From CBDFLD01 sp965249005 (GTDB taxonomy: Bacteria > Acidobacteriota > UBA6911), in contig CBDFLD010000011.1 in assembly GCA_965249005.1 (NCBI GenBank), positions 62,001 to 126,000 on the forward strand: a stretch of DNA of 64,000 nucleotides, written 5' to 3'. The notes beneath the pieces are model-generated. The model was not told where the DNA came from. It ran no database searches and was given only the letters and a program-made list of their open reading frames with translations. Each line of letters starts with the position of its first letter. The first letter of the stretch is position 1. The position numbers and the translations under genes were made by a program. Shown here in pieces: positions 55,037 to 63,428 of the stretch.

Positions 55037-56439
55037 CAATTGCATCCTTCCACCGTTGCCTCGAAGTTGAACCGATCCTTTCCGCTTCGTGTATCCTTGA
55101 ATATCGTTCCACTCTGGCGAACATCTTGCAGTAGCGAGGATTCTTCCAGCTTCGGGATCAGCTCGGTCGACGTGACGCTCGAGCCCGTGACCTTTATTTT
55201 CCCTCCACGGTTTTGGTACATGTTCAGATACGTATCGGGAGGAAGGATCAAGGTGAACTCTTTGAGAATCTCGAGGTTGCAATCGCGCTTGCTCAACAGC
55301 TTTTCCATCGAGAGTGCTCTCGTGCGCAGCGCATCCGCCTCGTTGCTTATTTTCTGGACTTCCGCCACGCGCTGCTCGAGCGATCGGATCTCGGCGTCGA
55401 GCTTGCGGGCGAGCCCCTGTTCCTGAACGGTCTCGCGAAAGCCCATCGCGACCAGTAGCAGCAGCACGACAAGTCCCAGGACGGCGGCGGGCACATAAGC
55501 CCAGCGCCCCTGGCTTGCCCGCCGGTCCGGCGGCAAGAGGTCGAGCTGCAGGGCGGGCCGGCGAACCAAACCCGAAAGCGCCAGTGCCAGCGAGGTGGTC
55601 GCCTCGGGCAAATGCCGACGCTGAGCCACAGGCATTTCAAACCGGAGATCGCTCCCGAGCAGGGCACACTCCTCGAGATGCTCCTCCAGCTCCCGCCGGA
55701 CTGGCTCCGATTCTTCGCCGGCCAGAAAAAGCTTTTCGATCGAATCATCAGGGCCGAGTCGTGACTTGCTCGCGGCCAATTCCAGTTCCTGTAAAATCAC
55801 GTCCTTCCACGGGACCTCCGGGTCGCGGTCCGACCCTCGAGAGTACACGAGCTGGCCATCCTTGATTGCGATCAGGTCGAATCCCGCGCCCTTGAGATCG
55901 GCGATGATATAGGTCTTCGACTTTCGTTCCTTCCGACCCTCGAGAAACAGGTTGGTCAAGGCCAGCGAGCTCACCAGGACCCTGGCCGGGTGGATGCCGA
56001 GCGTTTGGAGGGTCTCCAGATACCCGTCCAGAAGCGACTTACGGATGAGGACAAGGAGGACCTGGAGGCGTTTATCCTGCCGCGTCGACTTGAATGGAAC
56101 ATAATCGTAGTAGAACTTGTCCTCTTCGGTTGGCTCGAAGGACTGCACCTGATAAAAGACGACCTGCTTGAGGTTTCCCTCCACTTCCTTGGGAAGATCG
56201 AGCTGTCTCACCACCGCGTCTGCTCTTGGTATCCCCAGAACTATGTTTTCCGTATCGAGTCGGTTCTGTTTGAAGAACCCGCTGACTTCCCGTGCCACTT
56301 CCTTCGGGTCTCGTGACGCATAGTCCACGATTCGATGGAAATGGGTAAAGACACCCGCTGAAAAATTGCTCTGCAAGCAAGACAAGACCAAGTCCCTGTC
56401 GCGTATCTCGACGCCGATGCTGGTTTTTATGTAAAACAT
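55036..56439 (-). CDS. gspL: GspL, actin-like and PilN-like inner-membrane protein
   Basis: Protein of 467 residues joining two parts that are separate proteins (PilM and PilN) in type IV pili. The N-terminal cytoplasmic actin-like domain (residues 1-300) includes VLGIPRADAVVRQLDLP, the phosphate-binding-like TYIIADLKGAGFDLIAI, and an ATPase-type insertion. One membrane helix (WAYVPAAVLGLVVLLLLVAMGF) and a periplasmic ferredoxin-like domain (IKVTGSSVTSTELIPKLEES) follow. It links the GspE ATPase to the platform. It is followed with a 1-bp overlap by gspM. Confidence 0.88.
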   Translation of the reverse strand: MFYIKTSIGVEIRDRDLVLSCLQSNFSAGVFTHFHRIVDYASRDPKEVAREVSGFFKQNRLDTENIVLGIPRADAVVRQLDLPKEVEGNLKQVVFYQVQSFEPTEEDKFYYDYVPFKSTRQDKRLQVLLVLIRKSLLDGYLETLQTLGIHPARVLVSSLALTNLFLEGRKERKSKTYIIADLKGAGFDLIAIKDGQLVYSRGSDRDPEVPWKDVILQELELAASKSRLGPDDSIEKLFLAGEESEPVRRELEEHLEECALLGSDLRFEMPVAQRRHLPEATTSLALALSGLVRRPALQLDLLPPDRRASQGRWAYVPAAVLGLVVLLLLVAMGFRETVQEQGLARKLDAEIRSLEQRVAEVQKISNEADALRTRALSMEKLLSKRDCNLEILKEFTLILPPDTYLNMYQNRGGKIKVTGSSVTSTELIPKLEESSLLQDVRQSGTIFKDTRSGKDRFNFEATVEGCN

Positions 56440-56457
56440 GGGGCTGTTCCTACTCTC

Positions 56458-57447
56458 TCAAAAAGCAAGGTTCTCGTTCCAGTAGATGACCCGGTAGCCG
56501 CTCCCTTGTCGAGGATCCAAACTCACCACCGATCGGATTACCCGCTTCACCCGCGAATGATTCATCGAAGCGGAGGCCGTCAAGGTATAAATTCCCGTCG
56601 GTTCGGTGCTCAACCAGGGAAGTGTACTGGCATTCAAGCTGGTCGCGATCTGAGCCGTGACCTCCGCAAGCGACTTGAAAGGCTCGATCTGCCGTCGCTC
56701 GAAGATGGTGGCCGCCGCCTGGGGTGGCATATCGGGAATAGACATCAACACCGGCAGAGGCGCGTGATTGACGTTGATCCGCTGGGAGGCCGAGTAGACG
56801 GTGACGTAGTCTCCCACTCCGTAGCGGCGGACGACGGTTCCGTCGGGCGCCCGATCTCGAAATCCGTAGAAAATATCGCGCGTGACGCCGCGCACGAGCA
56901 GCAGCTCTTCCACGGTATCCATCGGCCCGTTCTTGGCATGGTATGGCTGGGGGAGGGATTGGTAGTATTCGTCCTCGGCACCGTTGAGCAGGGACAGCCT
57001 GTCCACATCCTTCCAGTCCATGATGGAATCGGCAATGACATCCGAGTGCGGCGGTAAGATGCCCAGGACCGGCATCAACGCCCGCAGTTGCGCTACCGTT
57101 ACGAAATTCAAATTGATCTTGCCCGATTCGTCCTGGATTTCCACCCGATAGGACCCTCCGCCGAACGCGCCTTCCACGAACCCCAGGTCCAGAGAATCGA
57201 TGCTTGCCTGGGTCGACAGCCCCTGAACCCCAGGAAGCTGTCGTTTCTGCAGGAGCCGGTACATCGTCGCTGCCATCCCGGCACGAGCCACGTAATAGGC
57301 ACTCGAAAGGTCCCGCGCGTTGCGCGCCGCGGAAACTTCGACCATCCCCTCCTTGGAGAAGCTCAGTGCGATAACGCTCAAGGCCACCAGAACCCAGAGC
57401 AACGCGATGAGAATGACCCCTCTCTCATCAGTGCGAATACTGGTCAT
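56458..57447 (-). CDS. gspK: GspK, type II secretion minor pseudopilin
   Basis: Protein of 329 residues. Prepilin-type start ERG/VILIALLWVLVALSVIAL; the usual Glu5 is missing, as is normal for GspK. The large globular part includes the GspK-typical VEIQDESGKINLN and a SAM-like helical segment (DTVEELLLVRGVTRDIFYGF). It caps the pseudopilus tip with GspI and GspJ. There is a 33-bp gap from gspJ. Confidence 0.92.
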   Translation of the reverse strand: MTSIRTDERGVILIALLWVLVALSVIALSFSKEGMVEVSAARNARDLSSAYYVARAGMAATMYRLLQKRQLPGVQGLSTQASIDSLDLGFVEGAFGGGSYRVEIQDESGKINLNFVTVAQLRALMPVLGILPPHSDVIADSIMDWKDVDRLSLLNGAEDEYYQSLPQPYHAKNGPMDTVEELLLVRGVTRDIFYGFRDRAPDGTVVRRYGVGDYVTVYSASQRINVNHAPLPVLMSIPDMPPQAAATIFERRQIEPFKSLAEVTAQIATSLNASTLPWLSTEPTGIYTLTASASMNHSRVKRVIRSVVSLDPRQGSGYRVIYWNENLAF

Positions 57448-57480
57448 CTTCAGGAAACCTCCGTTGGCACTATCCGCCGT

Positions 57481-58239
57481 TCATCTGTTCCGACGCGGAT
57501 CATCTTCGGCGAACCTCCGGGGCCTTGACTCAAATGGGTTCTGGAAACTGAGACGCCGGTCATAGGTCTTGGCCATGATCGGAATCACTATGCGCCTCGC
57601 CACAGGATTTCCCCCCTCGAGAGATTCCATGGACATCGAAATCGCCCTCGGCAACACGCCCATGCTTTGCGCATCCCACTCCGGCAACCACCCGGCGGGA
57701 CGGTTGATCCCGCCTTCATCGAAGTACTCGAACGAGAAATTGGTCAGGTGCTCGAACAGGGGAACCAGAGATTCCTCTTCTCGGTCAAACACGCTCTCTC
57801 GTCCGGGATCCAGCCCGAGGAACTGGGCCTCTCTCTCAACAAGGGTGTAGGTACCGGCCACATCTTCGACAACGTCGTAGGACACCATTGTCAGGCCTGG
57901 GTTGTCCATGAAACGAAAAGAGCTCAGGCTGATGAACTGGACGCTGTCAGACGCACCGGAAAAGATGGGATAAAGGGCTCCGCCCGTTTGAAGAGTCGCG
58001 GGCGCGGTAAGACCATAGATCGAGGCCACTTGTTTGTGCATCATGTCATTGATATTTCGCTCTCGCTGACTGAAATCAATGATTTCCGTGCCCCGGGTCC
58101 AGGAAGTGAGCGCGATGCGAAAAACCGACCAGAGCACCACCGACATCATGGCCACGATCGTCACCGCCACCACCATCTCCAGGAGGGTAAAGCCTGACTG
58201 TGAGGCCATTGGGCCATTGGTGGAATCATGGCTTCGCAT
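57481..58239 (-). CDS. gspJ: GspJ, type II secretion minor pseudopilin
   Basis: Protein of 252 residues. It has a prepilin leader of 16 residues ending QSG, then FTLLEMVVAVTIVAMMSVVL with Glu5. A GspJ-type beta domain follows (SLSSFRFMDNPGLTMVSYDVV, FEYFDEGG). GGAAAGG before ATG 58239 supports the longer start; a second ATG ten codons later has no site. It lies 4 bp behind gspI. Confidence 0.9.
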   Translation of the reverse strand: MRSHDSTNGPMASQSGFTLLEMVVAVTIVAMMSVVLWSVFRIALTSWTRGTEIIDFSQRERNINDMMHKQVASIYGLTAPATLQTGGALYPIFSGASDSVQFISLSSFRFMDNPGLTMVSYDVVEDVAGTYTLVEREAQFLGLDPGRESVFDREEESLVPLFEHLTNFSFEYFDEGGINRPAGWLPEWDAQSMGVLPRAISMSMESLEGGNPVARRIVIPIMAKTYDRRLSFQNPFESRPRRFAEDDPRRNR

Positions 58240-58243
58240 ACCG

Positions 58244-58696
58244 CTACCTTTCCCGAGGCGGTGTGTTACCGACGTCGCGTGTGCTCACGAGTTTCAAGGT
58301 GTGCATCTGAAACTCCTTTTGCCCAGCTGGGCTGATGATGTCGACAGCGTAAGAGAGCAAACGGAAAGGAAACTGTGCTTGCAGGGTTGATGGAGGCAAC
58401 GCGAGCCAATCCTGCTGCGGCCCATAGTCCGCGATTTCAAGCGTCCACAGTGTCCCGTCCGGAAAATCGCCCTGCAACGTCGTGGGCTCCCGCGTACCAT
58501 CGTCCAGCAGCGCGATTTCTAGAACTGACTCGGCGTATTCGACGGCGCGTTCCCGATGATGCACCTCTCGGATGTTTTTCAACGATCCGGAAATGAGAGA
58601 CATGGTAAGGGCCGTGCCCACTCCGAGAATCCCAAGTGCGACCACAACCTCCAGAAGAGTGAAGCCAGCCATGGACCGAGCGCGTTTGCGTTTCAT
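58244..58696 (-). CDS. gspI: GspI, type II secretion minor pseudopilin
   Basis: Protein of 150 residues. Leader MKRKRARSMAG, then the cleaved helix FTLLEVVVALGILGVGTAL with Glu5. The length and the segment ERAVEYAESVLE are typical of GspI. It overlaps gspH by 4 bp (ATGA). Confidence 0.9.
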   Translation of the reverse strand: MKRKRARSMAGFTLLEVVVALGILGVGTALTMSLISGSLKNIREVHHRERAVEYAESVLEIALLDDGTREPTTLQGDFPDGTLWTLEIADYGPQQDWLALPPSTLQAQFPFRLLSYAVDIISPAGQKEFQMHTLKLVSTRDVGNTPPRER

Positions 58697-59166
58697 CGGG
58701 TCGTGTCCTCAGGCTTCGAGATCCGGGCTCCTCCGGTAATCGGATCGGTCACCACGCTCACGACACCACCGGTTGTCGAGCGCAACCGGATCTGCGTCGG
58801 ATCCGAGCTCCCGTTGGGGCGAAAACGGACAACTGCGGGTCCCTCGGGGACCTCGTTCCCCGCCACCAGGATTCGATCGACCGAAACCTCCCAGGGTAGC
58901 TTGAATTCTCTTGCTCCCGAGCCCAGCTCATCCGTCAGAGTCAACCGACCCAGTTCCTTGTCGATCGTGACCCGCATGCCGACCTGGCGCGTGATTGCGG
59001 TTTCGCGCGCGTACCGCATCGTGTTGAGCACGTCTCTGCTGCTGGCTCGCAACTTCAGGCTTGCCGAGCCCCTTGATAGAGACGGGTAGCTCAAGGCCAC
59101 GGCAAACCCGATCACGAGGAGGACCATCACCAGTTCCAGAAGCGTAAAGCCCTTTTGTTCGACCAC
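58693..59166 (-). CDS. gspH: GspH, type II secretion minor pseudopilin
   Basis: Protein of 157 residues. It starts with GTG and a short leader ending QKG, then FTLLELVMVLLVIGFAVAL with Glu5. The globular domain is GspH/FimT-like (RDVLNTMRYARETAITRQVGM). It is separated from gspG by 15 bp. Confidence 0.88.
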   Translation of the reverse strand: MVEQKGFTLLELVMVLLVIGFAVALSYPSLSRGSASLKLRASSRDVLNTMRYARETAITRQVGMRVTIDKELGRLTLTDELGSGAREFKLPWEVSVDRILVAGNEVPEGPAVVRFRPNGSSDPTQIRLRSTTGGVVSVVTDPITGGARISKPEDTTR

Positions 59167-59181
59167 GCTGCAGATCTCCGG

Positions 59182-59616
59182 TCAGTTCCAGTTGGTAACG
59201 TCGGCGTTCTCGTTGTCGCCGCCCTCGACGCCGTCGGGCCCGTAGGAAAACAGATCGAAATCCCCATGGGTTCCCGGCGACCGATACACATAGAGCTTTC
59301 CCCAGGGGTCCTTGGGGAGCGTACTCTTTTGCAGGTAGGGGCCTCTCCAAGCCTCGAGGTTTCCTGGGTTTTGAGTCAATGCCTCCAGTCCTTCACTGCT
59401 GTTTGGCATTCTTCCGACATCCAGCGAGAACAGCTGGATCGCCCCTTCCAGTTCTTTGATTTGAATCTTGGCAATCTGCTCCTTCCCTCGAGCGAGCTTG
59501 TCGTAGACCCTCGGGCCGACGACGGCAGCCAGCAATCCTAAAATGACGAGCACAACAATGAGCTCGATGAGCGAGAAGCCCTTCTCCGATTTCCGATCTT
59601 GAAACGTGCTGATCAT
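59182..59616 (-). CDS. gspG: GspG, type II secretion major pseudopilin
   Basis: Protein of 144 residues. Leader ending SEKG, then FSLIELIVVLVILGLLAAVVGP with Glu5. The family signature includes LDVGRMPNSSEGLEALTQNPG, GPYLQKSTLPKDPWG and YGPDGVEGGDNENADVTNW, the calcium-binding C-terminus. It is followed by gspH; 144 bp separate it from gspF upstream. Confidence 0.97.
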   Translation of the reverse strand: MISTFQDRKSEKGFSLIELIVVLVILGLLAAVVGPRVYDKLARGKEQIAKIQIKELEGAIQLFSLDVGRMPNSSEGLEALTQNPGNLEAWRGPYLQKSTLPKDPWGKLYVYRSPGTHGDFDLFSYGPDGVEGGDNENADVTNWN

Positions 59617-59760
59617 TTGTCATCTACCTCCGTCTTTTCTTTAGTCTGCTCACCATCCGCCTTCCGCTCTGCGCCCCTTTTTCGGAAGTCGCTGGTCGTC
59701 AGGGCGGAAAGCGAAACCGTCGGTATCATCCAAACCTGTTCGTCCTTGTCATACGGTTTC

Positions 59761-60981
59761 CTATAAAGGCACATCCTGGATACTGAATATGGCCAGCAGC
59801 ATGGACACCACGATGGTACCGATGACGATCCCCATGACCAGAATCAGGGCCGGCTCGAAGAAAGCGATCAGGTTCTTGACAGAATTCCGGACTTCGTTGT
59901 CGTAGACGTCGGACACCTGCAGGAGCATCGTATCCAGTCTTCCCGATTCTTCGCCTACCTCGATCAGGTGCATCGCCAGCGGTGGGAAAGCGCCGCTTTG
60001 CTTCATCGGCCTGGCGATGCCTTCGCCCTTCTTGATCCCGTTGCGAACCGGCTCGATCATGGTCGCGATACCTTGATTAGCAATAACCTCCCTCACGATC
60101 GTCATTCCCTGCAGGAGCGGAACTCCACTGTGGATCAAGGTGCCCAGCGTTTTCGCGAATCGCGCGACTTCCATTTTTTGCAGAACGACCCCGAGCAGGG
60201 GAATCCGTAGCAGGGTCTGGTCCCACTTCAACCGCCCTTCCACGGTGGTGCGATAGCGCCGAATCATCAAGGGACCGAAAAGGAACGCGAGGATGACAGC
60301 CCACCAATAGCCGATGAGAAAATCGCTGAAGCCTTTCAGGATGGCCATGGGCAGAGGAAGAGGCAACCCCATGTCCTCAAAAATCATCGCAAAGCGCGGC
60401 ACGACGAACAGCGTGAGCACGACGACCGAGCATATTCCCACCACGGACAAGAGAACGGGATAGATCAAGGCGCCGATCATGTAGGAGCGGAGGTTCTCGC
60501 TCGTCTCGAGAAAAACAACCAGGCGTCCCAAGATCTCGTCCAGTACTCCCCCGACCTCACCTGCCTTCACCATGTTGACGTAGATGCGGGGAAACGTTTC
60601 CGGGTACTTGCCCAAACCTTCTGAGAGAGACTTTCCCGCCTTGATCTCGTCCAGGACATCTTGGACAATGCGCGCAAGGGCGGGGTTTTCAGAAAGCTGT
60701 GCGAGTACCGACAGGCTCCGATCCAGCGGGATGCCAGACCGTACCAGGGTATGAAGCTCCTGAGTGAACACGAGTAGGTCCTTGCGCCGGACCTTCGTGC
60801 GTTTCCACGGCCACTCGATTTCCTTCTCCAGGATGGACTTCCCGGCGGACATGCCGACCTGCATTGGAAGCAATCCCATATCGTGCAGCTTCGCGCTGAC
60901 CGCACCGCCATCGGCTGCTTCCATGGACCCCTCGACAACTTTTCCCTCGTGCGTCGTCGCTCGATAGGTAAAGGCGGGCAT
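59761..60981 (-). CDS. gspF: GspF, type II secretion inner-membrane platform protein
   Basis: Protein of 406 residues with two T2SSF domains: RKDLLVFTQELHTLVRSGIPL and RFAKTLGTLIHSGVPLLQGM. The typical start MPAFTYRATTHEGK is present, with three membrane segments (about residues 165-190, 215-240 and at the C-terminus). The paralogue of pilC at 1144-2355 serves the pilus. It lies between gspE and gspG. Confidence 0.95.
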   Translation of the reverse strand: MPAFTYRATTHEGKVVEGSMEAADGGAVSAKLHDMGLLPMQVGMSAGKSILEKEIEWPWKRTKVRRKDLLVFTQELHTLVRSGIPLDRSLSVLAQLSENPALARIVQDVLDEIKAGKSLSEGLGKYPETFPRIYVNMVKAGEVGGVLDEILGRLVVFLETSENLRSYMIGALIYPVLLSVVGICSVVVLTLFVVPRFAMIFEDMGLPLPLPMAILKGFSDFLIGYWWAVILAFLFGPLMIRRYRTTVEGRLKWDQTLLRIPLLGVVLQKMEVARFAKTLGTLIHSGVPLLQGMTIVREVIANQGIATMIEPVRNGIKKGEGIARPMKQSGAFPPLAMHLIEVGEESGRLDTMLLQVSDVYDNEVRNSVKNLIAFFEPALILVMGIVIGTIVVSMLLAIFSIQDVPL

Positions 60982-61068
60982 TTATTTACTTCCCGTGCGC
61001 GAATCTTGCCGTCGCACTTTCAGGTTGATTCTCCGGTCCCGTGGATCACGCACCTTTGCTTTCCCTTT

Positions 61069-62802
61069 TCATGAGTCCTGTGACACCCGAAGAACTTCCG
61101 AGATGGTCGTAGTCCCCTCGTGCACCTTCAGCCATCCGTCCTCTCTCAAGGAACGCATGCCCGACTGGATGGCCGCTTTGCGTAGAACGTTGGCGTCAGC
61201 CTTGCCCATGGTGAGTTTTCGAATCTCGTCCGTCATGATCATGAGCTCATAGATACCGACCCGGCCGACAAAGCCGGTCTGGCCGCACTCCTCGCATCCC
61301 TTTCCCTGGAAGAAACGGGAGCCGTTTTGCCCATTCCCCGCTTGCCCGTGGTGAAAACCGATCTCCTCCAGCATCTCCCGCACCGGATGCACTTCCTCTT
61401 TGCAAGCGGGACAGATGACCCGGACTAGACGCTGAGCCAGTACTCCAAGCAGGGACGACGCGATCAGGTAGTCCTCCGCACCCATGTCCACCAGACGAGT
61501 GATCGCGCTCGGCGCGTCGTTGGTATGCAGCGTCGAGAAGACCAAATGGCCCGTGAGGGCAGCCCGGATGGCGATCTCGGCGGTTTCCAGGTCGCGCACC
61601 TCGCCCACCATGACCACATCGGGATCCTGCCGCACGATATGACGCAACCCCGCGCCGAAGGTCAGGCCGATTTGTGCGTTTACCGGAATCTGGTTGATCC
61701 CGTCCATCTGATACTCGATCGGGTCTTCGATCGTGATGATCTTCTTGTCTGGCAGGTTGATCGTACTCAAGGCACTGTAGAGTGTCGTCGTCTTGCCGCT
61801 CCCGGTCGGGCCGGTAACCAGCAGAATCCCGTGGGGGCGCCGGATCAGGTCTTCGAAGCTCGCACGCGAGTCCGCCGGGAACCCCAGCCGGCCGACGTCG
61901 TACAGATCGTCGTTGCTCTTGTCGAGAATCCGCATGACGACACTTTCCCCGTACAACGTCGGTAGTGTCGAAACCCGCAAGTCAATGTCTTTGCCGAGCA
62001 CCTTTAGCTTGATCCTCCCATCCTGAGGAAGACGTCTCTCGGCAATGTTCATCTTCGCCATGATCTTGACGCGGCTCAAAACCGCCGCCTTGAGCTTCTT
62101 GGGCGGAGACTCCACGTCGTGCAGGATCCCATCGATCCGGTAACGGACCTTGAGGTCCTTCTCGAAAGGCTCGATGTGGATGTCGCTGGCCCGGCTCTCA
62201 ATCGCTTTGGAGATAATGACGTTCACCAGACGAATGACCGGTGCCTCCGATGCAAGGTCCTTGAGCTGTTCGATGTCCTCGATGTCGTCCGTCAAATTCT
62301 CGATGTCTTCGTCGTCAATCCCTTCGATAATCCGACCCAGCATGGAACTGGCCGAGCCGTAGCACCTTTCCAGGTTGTCCATTATTTCGCTCTCGGCCCC
62401 GAGCAGCGTCCTGATCTCGAACCCGGTTGCTTGGCGAACCGAATCGACCGTGGCGTGGTCCAGCGGGTCGGTCATCGCGAGGGTCAGAAGCGAATCCTCC
62501 AGCGCGACGGGGACGAGCTTGCACTGTTTCATGAAACGGTAGGTCAAGACGCTCTCCAGAACCGGAACGGCCGGATACTCAGATCCGACAACGGCCGCAA
62601 CTCCGAGATGTTCGGATAGAACGTCCAGGCAATCCCGCTCGGAAACATAGCCGAGGTCGACGAGGATCTTGCCGAGCTTTTCCCGCGACTCTGTTTGCAG
62701 ATTCAAAGCCGTTCGAATCTCCTCCTCGTCGACCAGGCCCCTCTCCAGAAAGACCTCGCCTATCAGCTTCCGGGATTTCAGTGCAGCGACCTTAATACTC
62801 AA
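61069..62802 (-). CDS. gspE: GspE, type II secretion ATPase
   Basis: Hexameric ATPase of 577 residues. It has an N-terminal N1E-like domain, Walker A GPTGSGKT at 331-338, the Asp box (DPDVVMVGEVRDLET), the His box and the C-terminal four-cysteine zinc module (CPAC, then CEEC). An acidic linker (DDEDIENLTDDIEDIE, about residues 163-178) precedes the catalytic domain. The zinc module is also found in PilB, but the surrounding gsp genes assign it to secretion. The start overlaps the upstream gene by 11 bp. Confidence 0.94.
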   Translation of the reverse strand: MSIKVAALKSRKLIGEVFLERGLVDEEEIRTALNLQTESREKLGKILVDLGYVSERDCLDVLSEHLGVAAVVGSEYPAVPVLESVLTYRFMKQCKLVPVALEDSLLTLAMTDPLDHATVDSVRQATGFEIRTLLGAESEIMDNLERCYGSASSMLGRIIEGIDDEDIENLTDDIEDIEQLKDLASEAPVIRLVNVIISKAIESRASDIHIEPFEKDLKVRYRIDGILHDVESPPKKLKAAVLSRVKIMAKMNIAERRLPQDGRIKLKVLGKDIDLRVSTLPTLYGESVVMRILDKSNDDLYDVGRLGFPADSRASFEDLIRRPHGILLVTGPTGSGKTTTLYSALSTINLPDKKIITIEDPIEYQMDGINQIPVNAQIGLTFGAGLRHIVRQDPDVVMVGEVRDLETAEIAIRAALTGHLVFSTLHTNDAPSAITRLVDMGAEDYLIASSLLGVLAQRLVRVICPACKEEVHPVREMLEEIGFHHGQAGNGQNGSRFFQGKGCEECGQTGFVGRVGIYELMIMTDEIRKLTMGKADANVLRKAAIQSGMRSLREDGWLKVHEGTTTISEVLRVSQDS

Positions 62803-63376
62803 AAATATTCATCCTCTTCTTCAGTTCTTGCCACTGACTGGTTTTCCGCGACAGCTCCTCGAGGTCTTTCTTTTGCGCCCGGAGAATCATCGTCTTGTTG
62901 AAGTTCTCCTGCTCGGGAAAGTTCCGGTCCTCGACGTAGGCAACAATGGTAACGGACTCCTGTCCCTTTATCTGAGGGAGCCGGCCGCCGTGAGTCAGCA
63001 GGAGTTGAATCAACTTTTCTGTGAGCTCCTCCAGGCGGCGTTTCTTCTCCTTCGGGGTGATGGATTTGATGCGAACCTCGCCGAAAGGAGTGTTTCGAAC
63101 TGCGCGGTGAATATTGATCAGGAAGTTGAAAACTACTCCGTAGCCGGAGAGATAGACCCCCTTCGGCCTTTGAACCAGAGCGAAGTTGTACGGAAATGTC
63201 TGCTGCAAGACGGAGTCGATCGCGTTCTCGACAAACTGGATCTCCCGGCGAGTCGAAGGATAGTCGATCTCGACTTCCCCTTGCGGTGCGCCATGGGCCG
63301 CAGCTGCTATGCCCTCCCCGGCCGCTGGGATGACGGCTAGCATGATCCAGGATACCGTTCGTGTTTTCCAGTTCAC
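62792..63376 (-). CDS. exported protein of unknown function
   Basis: Protein of 194 residues, not recognised. GTG 63376 is chosen because AAGGAAGGTGA precedes it at good distance and a signal peptide follows (SWIMLAVIPAAGEGIAAAAHG). A mixed alpha/beta chain follows with charged helical ends (SKKDLEELSRKT-like region). It overlaps the gspE start by 11 bp, so it is translationally coupled to the secretion operon and may be a periplasmic partner; this is inference. Confidence 0.65.
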   Translation of the reverse strand: MNWKTRTVSWIMLAVIPAAGEGIAAAAHGAPQGEVEIDYPSTRREIQFVENAIDSVLQQTFPYNFALVQRPKGVYLSGYGVVFNFLINIHRAVRNTPFGEVRIKSITPKEKKRRLEELTEKLIQLLLTHGGRLPQIKGQESVTIVAYVEDRNFPEQENFNKTMILRAQKKDLEELSRKTSQWQELKKRMNIFEY

Positions 63377-63428
63377 CGTTGTCACCTTCCTTGTACGAGT
63401 GCGGCGGGTTGCTCCGCCCTCGGTTTCA

